Assembly: GCF_011764565.1 (NCBI RefSeq)
Contig: NZ_AP022871.1
Span: 372,001-436,000, forward strand
DNA length: 64,000 nucleotides
Direction of reading: 5' to 3'
Source: Phytohabitans suffuscus
GTDB taxonomy: Bacteria; Actinomycetota; Actinomycetes; Mycobacteriales; Micromonosporaceae
Of this stretch, positions 25,441-34,990 are shown one piece after another. Position 1 is the stretch's first letter, and the number at the start of each line of letters is the position of its first letter. A program made the translations under genes and the position numbers. The notes beneath the pieces are model-generated. The model had not been told where the DNA came from, did not search any database, and saw only the letters and a list, made by a program, of their open reading frames with translations.

Positions 25441-27870
25441 TCAGCGTGTCGCGGTCGGGTCCTCGGGCCAGGCGTGACGCGGGTACCGGCCGCGCAGCTC
25501 GGCGCGTACCCGCGGATATCCGGTGCGCCAGAACGAGGCCAGGTCGCTGGTGACCGCGACCGGACGGCGGGCCGGCGACAGCAGGTGCAGCAGGACCGGC
25601 ACCCGCCCGTCCGCGATCACCGGCGCCTCCCGCCAGCCGAACGCCTCCTGCACCCGCAGCGCCAGCACCGGAGCCTGCGGATCGGCGTAGTCGACCCGCA
25701 GCCGTGACCCGCCGGGCACCAGCAGCCGCTCCGGCGCCACCCGGTCCAGCGCCGCGGCCTGCGGCCAGGGCAGCAGCCGGCGCAGCGCGGTGGCGACGTC
25801 GGCCCGTTCCAGATCGGCTCGGCGCCGCGCGGCGTGCAGCTCCGGACCCAGCCACTGCTCGGCCGTACCCAGCAGGGCGTCGTCGGACATGTCCGGCCAC
25901 GGGACGCCCAGCGCGTGCCGGCAGAATGCCAGCCGCTCGCGCAGCGCACGCGCGTCGCGGTCCCACCTGAGCAGCGTCAGGCCCTCGCGGCGCAGTCCCT
26001 CCAGCAGGGCGCGGTCGAGCGCGTCGCGGTCCGGGTCGCGCAGCGGCCGTTCGACCAGCGTCACCGCGCCGAGCCGCTCGAACGCGCGGGCCACCACGTC
26101 GCCGCCGGACCAGGCCACCTCCTGGCCCCGCGCCAGCTGGTCGGCGCCCGCCACCCTGGCGGTCGCCTCGTCGATCGCGGCGGCCACCCGGATCCGGGCC
26201 GCCGGCCGGCCGGGGTCGCGGTCCGCCGCGGCGATCGCCAGCCACGCCGCGCCCGCCAGCGCCGACCCCGGCGCCAGGTTCGCGGCGGTCCCACCCGCCA
26301 TGAGGTACGCCGTGCCGCCCGGCTGCCGGGCCCGGGCCAGCCTTTCCGGGTACGCCAGGCCAACCACCAGCCCGGCGGCCAGATCGTCCGGCAGTTCCGT
26401 CTTCGGCCAGTCGCCGGCCTCGGCGCGCAGCCGGCGTACCTCCGTGGTCCAGTGGTGGTCGGCGCTGGAGCGCTGCCGCCGCCATGCCGCGACCAGGTCC
26501 TCGCCCGGGGTCTGCTCGGTGAGCAGCGCGACGACCTGCGCGGCCCGGTCGGCACCGACCGCCGGGGCGCCGTCGAGCAGGGCCCGGGCCAGCCGCGGGT
26601 GCGCGCCGACAGCGGCGATCGCACGCCCGCGAGCCGTGACCCGACCACCGTCCTCGACGGCGCCGAGCGCGCGCAGCGTCTGGGTCGCCGCCCGCATCGC
26701 GCCGGCCGGGGGCCGGTCCGGCAGCGCCAGCCCGGCACCGTCCGGGTCGCCCCAGCAGGCCAGGTCGAGCGCGAAGCCGGTCAGGTCGGCCGCCGCGATC
26801 TCGGGCTCGGGCTGGGCCGGCAGCCGATCGTGCTGGGCCGGCGACCAGCAGCGGTACACCACGCCGGGCGCCTCCCGCCCGGCCCGGCCGGCGCGCTGGT
26901 CGGCGGTCGACCGCGACACCGGCACGGTGACGAGCATGCCCAGCCCGCGGGCGTGGTCGGTGCGCGGCACGCGGCTCAGGCCGGCGTCGACGACCACCCG
27001 CACGCCGGGCACGGTCAGGCTGCTCTCCGCGACGGCACTGGCCAGTACCACCCGCCGGCCGGCGGTGCCCGGTCGAAGCACAGCGTCCTGGGACGCCGCG
27101 TCCTGGCGGCCGTGCAGCGTCAGCACGGCGGCCTCGCCCAGCCTGGACGCGACCGCCGCGATCTCGCCGGCGCCGGGCAGGAACACCAGCACGTCGCCGT
27201 CGTGTTCGCCCCGCGCCCGCCGCACCGTGGCCGCGACGTGATCCAGCAGCCGCGGGTCGACGCGCAGGCCGTGAGGCGCGTCGACCGGCCCCGGCGGCGG
27301 CGCCCACACCACGTCGACCGGGTGCGACGCCTCGTCGGCGACGACCACCTCCCCGGTACCCAAGGCCCGGGCCAGCGCCGCGGCGTCGGCGGTCGCCGAG
27401 GTCGCGAGCAGCCACAGGTCCGGCCGGAGCGTGGCGCGTACGTCGACACAGAACGCCAGCGCCAGATCCGACTCCAGCTGCCGCTCGTGGCACTCGTCCA
27501 GAATCACCGCGCCGGTGCCGGGCAGGTCCGGATCGCGTTGCAGCCGCCGCACGAGCACCCCGGTGGTCACCACCTCCACCCGGGTCGCCGCGCTGACCCG
27601 GCGGTCCCCGCGCACGGCGTACCCGACCCGCCCACCGACCCGGTCACCCAGCAGCCCCGCCATCCGCCGCGCCGCCGCACGGGCGGCGATCCGCCGCGGC
27701 TCCGCGACCACGATCCGGCCGGGCACGCGCTCCATCAGCGCCAGCGGCACCACCGTCGTCTTCCCAGCACCCGGCGGCGCCACCAGAACGGCGGCACCCG
27801 CGTCCCGCAGGGCGCCCTCGACCGCGGGCAGGACCTTCTCGACGGGCAGCACCACGCCATCCTGCCGCAC
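25441..27870 (-). CDS. hrpB: ATP-dependent RNA helicase HrpB
   Basis: 809 residues from GTG 27870. DEAH-box helicase: Walker [10 protein letters not shown] (about 31-39), DECHER box (about 124), TSATA motif [20 protein letters not shown] motif IV/V region and QRAGRAGR motif VI, then the HA2/HrpB C-terminal region with [12 protein letters not shown] near the end. HrpB is the smaller, widespread bacterial DEAH helicase with an uncertain role in RNA metabolism. Full length for the family. Confidence 0.93.
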   Translation of the reverse strand: MRQDGVVLPVEKVLPAVEGALRDAGAAVLVAPPGAGKTTVVPLALMERVPGRIVVAEPRRIAARAAARRMAGLLGDRVGGRVGYAVRGDRRVSAATRVEVVTTGVLVRRLQRDPDLPGTGAVILDECHERQLESDLALAFCVDVRATLRPDLWLLATSATADAAALARALGTGEVVVADEASHPVDVVWAPPPGPVDAPHGLRVDPRLLDHVAATVRRARGEHDGDVLVFLPGAGEIAAVASRLGEAAVLTLHGRQDAASQDAVLRPGTAGRRVVLASAVAESSLTVPGVRVVVDAGLSRVPRTDHARGLGMLVTVPVSRSTADQRAGRAGREAPGVVYRCWSPAQHDRLPAQPEPEIAAADLTGFALDLACWGDPDGAGLALPDRPPAGAMRAATQTLRALGAVEDGGRVTARGRAIAAVGAHPRLARALLDGAPAVGADRAAQVVALLTEQTPGEDLVAAWRRQRSSADHHWTTEVRRLRAEAGDWPKTELPDDLAAGLVVGLAYPERLARARQPGGTAYLMAGGTAANLAPGSALAGAAWLAIAAADRDPGRPAARIRVAAAIDEATARVAGADQLARGQEVAWSGGDVVARAFERLGAVTLVERPLRDPDRDALDRALLEGLRREGLTLLRWDRDARALRERLAFCRHALGVPWPDMSDDALLGTAEQWLGPELHAARRRADLERADVATALRRLLPWPQAAALDRVAPERLLVPGGSRLRVDYADPQAPVLALRVQEAFGWREAPVIADGRVPVLLHLLSPARRPVAVTSDLASFWRTGYPRVRAELRGRYPRHAWPEDPTATR

Positions 27871-27891
27871 CGCGTGCCGCGCTCCTCAGGT

Positions 27892-28215
27892 CTTGGACGG
27901 GTTGGTACAACCTGGGTGGGCCGATCAACGGAAGTATCGCCTCGAACCCCGCTGCCACCTGGGTCTCTGACGGCAGCCGCATCGACGTGTTCGTGCGCGG
28001 GGCCGACGGCGCCGTCCACCGGAGGTACTGGAAGCCCGAGCACGGCTGGAGCGGCTGGGCCGACCGGGGTGGCGTCGTGAGCTCTTCGCCCGCGGCCAGC
28101 TCGGTTGCTGGCTACGGCGCCCCCGCAGCGCCAAAGAAGTCATGTACCTCACCAACGGGCGGCTCGTGCAGAAGTACCTCCGGCAGGGGACCTGGACCGA
28201 GTACAACCTCGGCGC
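27892..28215 (+). pseudogene. Relic of a DUF346/PLL-like beta-propeller lectin
   Basis: A start-less fragment reads SWTGWYNLGG, then RIDVFVRGADGAVHRRYW and GWSGWADRGGVVSSSP, the blade pattern of fucose-binding PLL-like lectins (W-x-DVFVRG-D-x-A-x-W repeats). After GYGAP the frame changes at the C5 run 28130-28134 and continues EVMYLTNGRLVQKYL to EYNLG. About 1.5 blades remain; both ends are lost, the 5' end at the hrpB start. Confidence 0.65.
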
Positions 28216-28264
28216 TTCCGCTGGTCCGTCCGCCCGATGTGGAGGCTGGGGGTCGGTTTCGGTG

Positions 28265-28312
28265 GATCGTGGTATGGATCCGCCCCTATGGGGGCAGTTT
28301 CATACCACGATC
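28265..28312. repeat. Nested inverted repeat (cruciform-prone)
   Basis: GATCGTGGTATG (28265-28276) and CATACCACGATC (28301-28312) are perfect 12-bp inverted repeats; inside them GCCCC (28282-28286) and GGGGC (28291-28295) form a second hairpin around TATG. It follows the lectin relic. It could be a terminator, a recombination site or the end of a lost element. Confidence 0.6.
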
Positions 28313-28388
28313 TGTCGCCGGGAGCCGCGCGGGTGATCGTGGGCCTCAGCGGTCCAGTGAGGACAGACCGCGGATCCTGATCGCGGAA

Positions 28389-28428
28389 GCTCTGAAGCTG
28401 GGCGCGCCGGTGCGCCCAGCTTCGGAGC
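28389..28428 (+). terminator. Strong hairpin terminator, 17-bp stem
   Basis: GCTCTGAAGCTGGGCGC (28389-28405) pairs with GCGCCCAGCTTCGGAGC (28412-28428) with one mismatch around the 6-base loop GCCGGT, followed by CTTT. A factor-independent terminator is likely; it would insulate ppdK from upstream transcription. The remaining DNA from 28429 to 28748 has no gene but holds the ppdK promoter region. Confidence 0.6.
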
Positions 28429-28642
28429 CTTTGCGCGAGCTACCCCGTCTCGAGTCCGGAGGGCTGGCCGTGGTTGTGGACCGCGGAGGGTGAGGCCGCG
28501 GGAGCAACGGTCCGGACCACCGCGGACGTCGCGGCAGCTCAAAGCTCCTTGTTCTGGATTTGCAGCTCCGTGGAAGGATGCACCGCTCACCCACCGATCG
28601 TCCGTTTCCGCCGGCGCGCATCCGGACCGGGTCGCCGGCAGC

Positions 28643-28656
28643 GGGTCGAAGGTCCG
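28643..28656. promoter_or_regulatory. DosR/OsdR-like box upstream of ppdK
   Basis: GGGTC-GAAG-GTCCG, centred about 99 bases before the ppdK start. Two half-sites separated by four bases fit the GGGAC-N4-GTCCC layout of DosR/DevR boxes with one mismatch in each half. Part of a set of five similar sites in this window. Confidence 0.45.
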
Positions 28657-28748
28657 TGCCGCCCGGTCCCGTCCGGCCCTACGGCCGGCCACCTCGATGT
28701 TGGTACCACGAAGGTGACGACCTGCGCCGAGGTGAGAGGCGGCCGGTG

Positions 28749-31427
28749 ATGGCCAAGTATGTGTTCGACTTCGTGGAGGGTGGCAAGGACCTCAAGGACC
28801 TGTTGGGTGGCAAGGGTGCGAACCTGGCCGAGATGACCCGGCTGGGGTTGCCGGTGCCGCCGGGGTTCACGATCAGCACCGAGTCGTGCCGCGCCTACCT
28901 GGCTACCGGGACCATACCGGCCGGCTTGTTCGACCAGGTCAACGCGCATCTGCGGCTGGTGGAGGACCGGCTTGGCAAGACGCTGGGCGACCCCACCGAT
29001 CCGCTGCTGCTGTCGGTGCGTTCGGGTGGGAAGTTCTCCATGCCCGGGATGATGGACACCGTCCTGGACATCGGGCTGACCGACGTGAGCGTGCACGGGT
29101 TGGCCGCGCAGAGCGGTGATCCGCGGTTCGCGTGGGACTCGTACCGGCGGCTGATCGGCATGTTCGGCAAGACGGTGTGCGGGGTGCCGGGCGAGGCGTT
29201 CGAGCGTGAGCTGGCCGCGCACCGTTCGCACGCCGGTGTGGCCACCGACGCCGAGCTGGGTGAGGCGGACCTGCGCCACCTGGTGGAGGTGTACAAGAAG
29301 GTCTTCGCCGACCACACCGGCCGCGAGTTCCCGCAGGCGCCGCACGAGCAGCTGTACCTGGCGATCGAGGCGGTGTTCGCGTCGTGGAACACCGAGCGGG
29401 CGGTGCTGTACCGCCGGCAGGAGCGGATCCCGCAGGACCTGGGCACCGCCGTGAACGTGATGGCGATGGTCTTCGGCAACCTCGGTCCGGACTCGGGCAC
29501 CGGAGTGGCGTTCACCCGCGACCCCGCGACCGGGGTGCGTGGCGTGTACGGCGACTACCTGGCGAACGCGCAGGGCGAGGACGTCGTCGCCGGTATCCGC
29601 AACACGGTGCCGCTGCAGGAGCTGGAGCGGATCGACCGACACTCGTACCAGCAGCTGCTGTCCATCATGGACAAGCTGGAACACCACTACCGCGACCTGT
29701 GCGACATCGAGTTCACCATCGAGCGCGGCACGCTGTGGATGCTGCAGACCCGGGTGGGCAAGCGCACCCCGGCGGCGGCGTTCACCATCGCCGTCCAGCT
29801 GGTCGACGAAGGCGTCATCGACCTGGACGAGGCGCTGCGCCGCGTGACCGGCGCCCAGCTGGCCCAGCTGATGTTCCCGCGCTTCGACCACGCCGCCGCG
29901 CCCGCACCGCTCGCGGTCGGTGTCGCGGCCTCCCCTGGTGCGGCCAGCGGCCGCGTGGTGTTCGACGCCCGCCGGGCCGCGCAGCGCGCGGCGGGCGGCG
30001 AGAAGGTCATCCTGGTGCGCCGCGAGACCAACCCGGACGACCTGCCCGGCATGATCGCCGCGCAGGGCATCCTGACCTCCCGTGGCGGGAAGACCTCGCA
30101 CGCCGCCGTGGTCGCGCGCGGCATGGGCAAGACCTGCGTGTGCGGCGCGGACGCGCTCGACGTCGACACCGCCGCCGGACGGTTCACTGTGGACGGTACG
30201 GTCGTCGTCGAAGGGGACACGGTCTCCATCGACGGCGCCACCGGCGAGGTGTTCCTCGGCGAGGTGCCGGTGCACGCCTCCCCCGTCGCCGGCTACTTCG
30301 AACACCAGACGCCCACCGGGCAGGACGCGCTGCTGGACGCCGTACACCGGCTGATGCTGCACGCCGACCGCAGCCGGCGCCTCGACGTGCGCGCGAACGC
30401 CGACACCGGTGCGGACGCGGCGCGGGCGCGGCGGTTCGGCGCTGAAGGGATCGGCCTGTGCCGCACCGAGCACATGTTCCTCGGCGAGCGCCGCGCCCTG
30501 GTCGAACGGCTCATCCTGGCCGAGACCGACGGCGAACGGGAGGCGGCGCTGGCCGACCTGCTGCCGTTGCAGCGCGGTGACTTCGTGGAGATCTTCGAGG
30601 CGATGGACGGGCTGCCGGTCACGGTCCGGCTGCTGGACCCGCCGTTGCACGAGTTCCTGCCGCCGCTGGAGGAGCTGACCGCCCGGGTGGCCCGTGCCGA
30701 GGCGCTGGGCCAGGACCCGGGGCGCGACGGCGCGCTGCTGGCCGCGGTGCGGCGGATGCACGAGCAGAACCCGATGCTCGGCCTGCGCGGCGTGCGCCTG
30801 GGCCTGGTGGTGCCCGGCCTGTTCGCCATGCAGGTGCGCGCGATCGCGGAGGCCGCCGCCGACTGCACCGCCCGCGGGCTGTCGCCGCGACCGGAGATCA
30901 TGGTGCCCCTCGTCGCGGCCGTGCAGGAGCTGGAGGCCGTGCGCGGCGAGGCCGAGCGCATCCTCGACGAGGTCGGTGGGCTGCCACACGTGCGGATCGG
31001 CACGATGATCGAGGTGCCCCGGGCCGCCGTGACCGCCGGTGAGATCGCCGTGGCGGCGGAGTTCTTCTCCTTCGGTACCAACGACCTGACCCAGCTCAGC
31101 TGGGGCTTCTCCCGCGACGACGTGGAAGGCACGTTCTTCCCCCGCTACCTGGACATGGGTATCTTCGGCGTCTCCCCGTTCGAGTCGATCGACGAGCCCG
31201 GCGTGGGCCGGCTGGTGCGGATCGCCGCCGACGAGGGCTGGGCGGCCCGCCCCGACCTGAAGATCGGCGTCTGCGGCGAGCACGGCGGCGACCCCGACTC
31301 CATCCACTTCTTCCACGTCGTCGGCCTGGACTACGTGTCCTGCTCACCGTTCCGGGTCCCGATCGCCCGTCTGGAGGCCGGCCGCGCCGCGGTCGCCGCC
31401 ACGGCGGCCGGATCCGACAGCCGGTAA
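28749..31427 (+). CDS. ppdK: Pyruvate, phosphate dikinase
   Basis: 892 residues from ATG 28749 (MAKYVFDFVEGGKDLKDLL). Interconverts pyruvate, ATP and Pi with PEP, AMP and PPi. ATP-grasp domain (GGKGANLAEMTRLGLPVPPGF, SVRSGGKFSMPGMMDT), phosphohistidine domain with His in RGGKTSHAAVVARGMG, and the PEP-binding barrel (GAEGIGLCRTEHMF, SFGTNDLTQ, GVCGEHGGDP). Full family length. The plus-strand genes at 31440 and 31887 follow at 12 and 30 bases, a probable operon. Helpful under energy limitation because it uses PPi. Confidence 0.95.
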   Translation: MAKYVFDFVEGGKDLKDLLGGKGANLAEMTRLGLPVPPGFTISTESCRAYLATGTIPAGLFDQVNAHLRLVEDRLGKTLGDPTDPLLLSVRSGGKFSMPGMMDTVLDIGLTDVSVHGLAAQSGDPRFAWDSYRRLIGMFGKTVCGVPGEAFERELAAHRSHAGVATDAELGEADLRHLVEVYKKVFADHTGREFPQAPHEQLYLAIEAVFASWNTERAVLYRRQERIPQDLGTAVNVMAMVFGNLGPDSGTGVAFTRDPATGVRGVYGDYLANAQGEDVVAGIRNTVPLQELERIDRHSYQQLLSIMDKLEHHYRDLCDIEFTIERGTLWMLQTRVGKRTPAAAFTIAVQLVDEGVIDLDEALRRVTGAQLAQLMFPRFDHAAAPAPLAVGVAASPGAASGRVVFDARRAAQRAAGGEKVILVRRETNPDDLPGMIAAQGILTSRGGKTSHAAVVARGMGKTCVCGADALDVDTAAGRFTVDGTVVVEGDTVSIDGATGEVFLGEVPVHASPVAGYFEHQTPTGQDALLDAVHRLMLHADRSRRLDVRANADTGADAARARRFGAEGIGLCRTEHMFLGERRALVERLILAETDGEREAALADLLPLQRGDFVEIFEAMDGLPVTVRLLDPPLHEFLPPLEELTARVARAEALGQDPGRDGALLAAVRRMHEQNPMLGLRGVRLGLVVPGLFAMQVRAIAEAAADCTARGLSPRPEIMVPLVAAVQELEAVRGEAERILDEVGGLPHVRIGTMIEVPRAAVTAGEIAVAAEFFSFGTNDLTQLSWGFSRDDVEGTFFPRYLDMGIFGVSPFESIDEPGVGRLVRIAADEGWAARPDLKIGVCGEHGGDPDSIHFFHVVGLDYVSCSPFRVPIARLEAGRAAVAATAAGSDSR

Positions 31428-31439
31428 GGGAGGCCCGCC

Positions 31440-31856
31440 ATGCTCGACACCATCGTCCGCCCCGATCAGGGCCCGCAGACCGACCCGGTCGGACCGCCGG
31501 TCACCCTGCCCGGCCCGGAGCCGGTGACGCTGGTACCGGTGCTGCGCGGCGACGCCCGCCCGATCGGCGCCTACGCGATCAGTCACGGGACCGTCCACTA
31601 TCGACCCGCGTACGACCTTCGGGATATCCTCGTCACCGTCGCCGTCGTGGCGGCCACGGTCGCGGTGACCCGCCGGCGCCGACCCGCGATCGGTACCATC
31701 CACATGGGACCCGGCGGATGGGTTAGCCTCAAAGGCGTCCCCGCCCCACCCCTCACACCCGGCCGGCCGTGGTGGGCGCGCCTGCTGCGCGCCCGGCGGC
31801 TGGTCGTCGAACCGCCCACCGCGAGGAGAAGGACAGGCGCGCGGGTCCGGTCCTGA
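31440..31856 (+). CDS. Unknown small protein, probable single membrane helix
   Basis: 138 residues, ATG 31440 after AAGGGAGG, 12 bases downstream of ppdK. Pro-rich N-terminus, a hydrophobic stretch DILVTVAVVAATVAV at about 61-76, then IHMGPGGWVSLKG and a basic tail. Family not recognised. Operon position links it to the PPDK stress/energy module. Confidence 0.6.
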   Translation: MLDTIVRPDQGPQTDPVGPPVTLPGPEPVTLVPVLRGDARPIGAYAISHGTVHYRPAYDLRDILVTVAVVAATVAVTRRRRPAIGTIHMGPGGWVSLKGVPAPPLTPGRPWWARLLRARRLVVEPPTARRRTGARVRS

Positions 31857-31886
31857 CCGGACCCGCGCGGTGGAAGGAGGCCAGCG

Positions 31887-32357
31887 ATGCCCTGGTGGCA
31901 GCGCGCACTGCGATGGATGTACGCCGGCGGGCACCCGAACCGGCTGGCCCGGGTGCTCAACCGGATCTCGGCGGCTCAGTACGCGGCCGGCGTGCTCGCC
32001 CGGCCCAACTGGGTCACCCTGGAGGTCCGCGGCCGGCGTACCGGACGCCCGGTGTCCCTGCCGGTGGTGGTCGCCGACCATCAGGACAAGCGGTACCTGG
32101 TCTCGATGCTCGGGCCGGACGTGAACTGGGTGCGCAACGTCCGTGCCGCCGGCGGCCGGGCCGTCCTGCGCCGGCGCGGCCGCGAGGTGGTCCAGCTGAC
32201 CGAGGTGCCCGTCGCCGACCGCGCGCCCGTCCTGCGTCGCTACCTCGACCTGGCCCCCGGCGCCCGCGCCCACCTACCCGTGCGACAGGACTCGCCGGTG
32301 GAGGACTTCGAGCGGGCCGCGGCCCGGATACCGGTATTCCTCGTCACCCGGCACTGA
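31887..32357 (+). CDS. Deazaflavin-dependent nitroreductase-family protein (DUF385-like)
   Basis: 156 residues, ATG 31887 with GGAAGGAGG. Split-beta-barrel pattern of the F420-dependent nitroreductase/DUF385 group: LEVRGRRTGRPVSLPVVV, YLVSMLGPDVNWVRNVRAAGG, AVLRRRGREV. These bind F420 or flavin and reduce quinones or nitro compounds; many are induced in hypoxia in mycobacteria. Last gene of the ppdK operon, followed by a terminator. Confidence 0.82.
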   Translation: MPWWQRALRWMYAGGHPNRLARVLNRISAAQYAAGVLARPNWVTLEVRGRRTGRPVSLPVVVADHQDKRYLVSMLGPDVNWVRNVRAAGGRAVLRRRGREVVQLTEVPVADRAPVLRRYLDLAPGARAHLPVRQDSPVEDFERAAARIPVFLVTRH

Positions 32358-32400
32358 GCCCGGTCCGGGCAGCTCCTTCGCGCGGGTTCTTTTGCGTAGG

Positions 32401-32426
32401 TTTGTGCAGGTTCTTTGTGCAGGTTC
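32401..32426. repeat. Tandem repeat 2 x 13 bp
   Basis: TTTGTGCAGGTTC occurs twice back to back (32401-32413, 32414-32426), with a looser third copy just upstream (GGGTTCTTTTGCG). A local slippage repeat of unknown role between the operon end and the terminator. Confidence 0.6.
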
Positions 32427-32441
32427 TTTTGTGAAACGGAC

Positions 32442-32471
32442 GTCGGGCTCGGCGCGGTGGCCGAGCCCGAC
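32442..32471. terminator. Bidirectional hairpin terminator
   Basis: GTCGGGCTCGGC (32442-32453) and GCCGAGCCCGAC (32460-32471) form a perfect 12-bp stem with loop GCGGTG, followed by TTTCT. It lies between the convergent ppdK operon and hsp20 and can serve both. Confidence 0.75.
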
Positions 32472-32488
32472 TTTCTCCCCGGGCGGGG

Positions 32489-32905
32489 TCACTTCTTCTT
32501 GGCCGCTCCAACGGTGATCGGGATCGGCTTGCCAGTCGTCTCGACCTCTCCGACGAGCAGTTTGATCGTCAGGATGCCGTCGGCGTACTCGGCGGTGATG
32601 GTGTCCTCCCGCGCGCCCGCGGGCAGCGGAACGGTCCGGTAGAACGATCCATAGTGGAACTCCGAGTGGGTCCGGTCCTTGTGCTCGGTGGAGCGCTCGA
32701 CGTGCAGCCGTAGCTCGCCCTCCGCGTAGGTGACGGTGACGTCCTTGGCCGGATCGATGCCTGGCAGCTCGGCCCGGACGACGTACGTCTCGCCGTCGAG
32801 GAACTCCTCGATCCGGATGCTCGGCGCCAGGAAGGGGAACAGGGACAGGTTGTTGACCCACTCCAGCGGGGTCAGGGCACCACGGGCTCTGGTGATCGTC
32901 GACAT
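32489..32905 (-). CDS. Hsp20/alpha-crystallin small heat-shock protein
   Basis: 138 residues from ATG 32905 with GGAGG nine bases upstream; a GTG one codon earlier is possible. Alpha-crystallin domain about 40-130: VRAELPGIDPAKDVTVTY, FHYGSFYRTVPLPAGA and a C-terminal Lys-rich end. ATP-independent holdase; homologues of mycobacterial HspX/Acr are hallmarks of hypoxic dormancy. A near-perfect DosR-like box lies 54 bases upstream of the start. Confidence 0.93.
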   Translation of the reverse strand: MSTITRARGALTPLEWVNNLSLFPFLAPSIRIEEFLDGETYVVRAELPGIDPAKDVTVTYAEGELRLHVERSTEHKDRTHSEFHYGSFYRTVPLPAGAREDTITAEYADGILTIKLLVGEVETTGKPIPITVGAAKKK

Positions 32906-32958
32906 CACGACCTCCTTGGTCTCGCCTCAATTCGACCGCCCGGCCGGGTCGGCGGGTA

Positions 32959-32972
32959 GGGACGCAGGTCCC
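32959..32972. promoter_or_regulatory. DosR/OsdR-like box upstream of hsp20
   Basis: GGGAC-GCAG-GTCCC: both half-sites are perfect for the DosR/DevR core. It lies in the short gap between the gap stop and the hsp20 start, on the promoter side of hsp20. Confidence 0.55.
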
Positions 32973-32985
32973 GGCCGCCGGGCCG

Positions 32986-33996
32986 TCAGCCCTTGCCCGC
33001 GATCAGGGTGGTGAGGTCGATCAGGCGGTTGGTGTAGCCCCACTCGTTGTCGTACCAGCCGAAGACCTTGACCAGGGTCCCCGCCGACTGGGTGAGCCCG
33101 GCGTCGAAGACGCAGGACGCGGGGTCGCCGACGATGTCGCGAGAGACCAGCGGCCGGTCGGCGTAGCGCAGCACACCGGAAAGCGCGCCGTTGGCAGCCA
33201 CGGCGAAGGCCTCGTTGAGCTCCGCGACGGTGGCCGGGACGGCGAGCTCGGCGGTCAGGTCGACGATCGAGCCGTCCTCGACCGGCACGCGGAGCGCGAC
33301 GCCGTCCAACCGGCCGGCCACCGTGGGCAGCACCAGGCCGATCGCCTTGGCCGCGCCGGTGCTCGTCGGGATGATGTTGACGGCAGCGGAGCGGGCCCGG
33401 CGCAGGTCCTTGTGCGGGGTGTCCAGCACCGCCTGGTCGTTGGTGTAGGCGTGCACGGTGGTCAGGTACCCGCGGTTGAGGCCGAAGGCGTCGTGCAGCA
33501 CCTTGACCATGGGGGCGGCGCAGTTGGTGGTGCAGGAGGCCGCCGAGATCACCTGCTGCCGCGGGTCGTACTCCGAGTCGTTGACGCCGAGCACGATGGT
33601 CGCGTCCACGTTCTTGCCGGGCGCGGAGATCAGCACTCGCGCGGCGCCAGCCTTCAGGTGGCCGGCGGCCGCGTCGCGGGTGCGCAGCTTGCCGGTCGCC
33701 TCGATCACCAGATCCACGCCCACCTGCGCCCAGGGCAGCCGTTCCGGCTCCCGTTCGCGGAAGGTGGCGATCCGGCGGCCGTCGACGACGATGGCGGTCT
33801 CGTCGACACTCACCTCGGCGTCGAGCGGGCCGAACGTCGAGTCGTACGCCAGCAGGTGTGCCAGGGTGTCCGGCTCCCACAGGTCGTTGATCGCGACGAC
33901 CTCGCACCCTTCGTCAATCAGGTTTCGGTCCAGCAGCCCGCGCAGGTAGTTGCGTCCGATCCGGCCGAACCCGTTGATCGCGACCCGGTAGTTCAT
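32986..33996 (-). CDS. gap: Type I glyceraldehyde-3-phosphate dehydrogenase
   Basis: 336 residues from ATG 33996 with GGAGGTAAGGAAG. NAD-binding NGFGRIGRNYLR, catalytic Cys in SAASCTTNCAAP, substrate His in TVHAYTNDQ, and WYDNEWGYTNRL at the C-terminus. Full length. Its position among Hsp20, PPDK and PNPOx-like genes, away from a pgk-tpi cluster, suggests a second, condition-specific GAPDH. Confidence 0.95.
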   Translation of the reverse strand: MNYRVAINGFGRIGRNYLRGLLDRNLIDEGCEVVAINDLWEPDTLAHLLAYDSTFGPLDAEVSVDETAIVVDGRRIATFREREPERLPWAQVGVDLVIEATGKLRTRDAAAGHLKAGAARVLISAPGKNVDATIVLGVNDSEYDPRQQVISAASCTTNCAAPMVKVLHDAFGLNRGYLTTVHAYTNDQAVLDTPHKDLRRARSAAVNIIPTSTGAAKAIGLVLPTVAGRLDGVALRVPVEDGSIVDLTAELAVPATVAELNEAFAVAANGALSGVLRYADRPLVSRDIVGDPASCVFDAGLTQSAGTLVKVFGWYDNEWGYTNRLIDLTTLIAGKG

Positions 33997-34093
33997 CTTC
34001 CTTACCTCCGTGTGTCGACCGTCCATCGCCTCGCGCGTGTCATCGTGACCACCTCACACGTCCAGCTTGTCGCCGCCCGGGTGCCCGCCTCCA

Positions 34094-34107
34094 GGGCTGA
34101 AGGTCCC
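34094..34107. promoter_or_regulatory. Weak DosR/OsdR-like box upstream of gap
   Basis: GGGCT-GAAG-GTCCC, one perfect half-site and one 3/5 half-site, about 104 bases before the gap start. The rest of 33997-34330 shows no gene. Confidence 0.35.
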
Positions 34108-34330
34108 GCCGACACGTTGCGCAGGACCCTGCGCGCGGGCGGTCCGGCGGAGCAGTGTGAAGGTGTGACGCCCGCCGGGAAGGGCGGCTCGCCGGCACCG
34201 GAGTGGAACGGGTGGTTCCTCGAACCACAAGACCCACCGTCGCCAAGACGGCATATCCGGTGCCGGCGGGCCCGACGCAGGGACCGGCGGGCGTCGCCGA
34301 TGAAGGACGTGCTCGGTGCGCGGCTGCCGC

Positions 34331-34843
34331 TCAGCTGACCGCCGGGCCCGCATCGGCCACCGGCACCCGTGCGCGGGCCAGATCCGGTATCCGCATCCGC
34401 GTCAGCGGCACACCGATCCCGTACGTGACGAAGTGTCCGCGCGGCTCGATCTCGACGAGGCACGTGCTCTCCAACCGCTGTGGCGGCAGCAGCGGACCCA
34501 GCTGCTCCGCGATCGGCCCAGCCGGCAGCGGGCCGGGCGGGTGCACGGCGGCCATCGCGGCGAAGCTGATCGTCGCCGGTGGGATCGGCAGCAGAAGCGA
34601 CATGATCCCGCCCCGACGCACCGGTACGGTCACCGCGACCCGGCCGTCGGCGGCGATGTGCCGCGCCTTCCAACTGTCCTCGCCGACCGCCACGTACAGG
34701 CGGTGGCCGACCAGGCGGTAGACGACACCGCTCGATCGCGGCTCGCCCGAGGGCGTGACATGGCTGAGGACCGCGAACGATGCCTTGCCGAGCACGCGCC
34801 AGATCGCTTCGCTTGAGCACCGGCGTTCGACGACTACTGACAT
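34331..34843 (-). CDS. Pyridoxamine 5'-phosphate oxidase-like FMN-binding protein
   Basis: 170 residues from ATG 34843. Split-barrel flavin-binding fold: GKASFAVLSHVTPSGEPRSSGVVY, LYVAVGEDSWKARHI, VAVTVPVRRGG, then an extended C-terminal part (TYGIGVPLTRMRIPDLARARVPV). Similar proteins are stress-induced in actinobacteria. A DosR-like box lies upstream at 34991. Confidence 0.82.
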   Translation of the reverse strand: MSVVVERRCSSEAIWRVLGKASFAVLSHVTPSGEPRSSGVVYRLVGHRLYVAVGEDSWKARHIAADGRVAVTVPVRRGGIMSLLLPIPPATISFAAMAAVHPPGPLPAGPIAEQLGPLLPPQRLESTCLVEIEPRGHFVTYGIGVPLTRMRIPDLARARVPVADAGPAVS

Positions 34844-34851
34844 GGTGCTGC

Positions 34852-34888
34852 CTCCTCGCCCCCTGGCTGGCTCCTCGCCCCTGGCTGG
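34852..34888. repeat. Tandem duplication (19 + 18 bp) differing by one C
   Basis: CTCCTCGCCCCCTGGCTGG (34852-34870) is followed by CTCCTCGCCCCTGGCTGG (34871-34888). The copies differ only in C-run length (C5 against C4). Lies in the 5' leader of the PNPOx-like gene. Confidence 0.7.
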
Positions 34889-34990
34889 CCGGCGTCGAGC
34901 TGGAGTTTCCAGCCTTTGGCGTCGGACGTCGTACATGAGGCGCCCAGACGGCGCCACCGATAGCCTGCGCCGTCGCCGCGGTGTCCGGCA

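Noticed and set aside
28587..31316. A 909-codon open frame antisense to ppdK
   Set aside because: Typical high-GC shadow; its sequence is a His/Val/Arg-rich antisense pattern with no domain, while the plus strand is an unmistakable PPDK.
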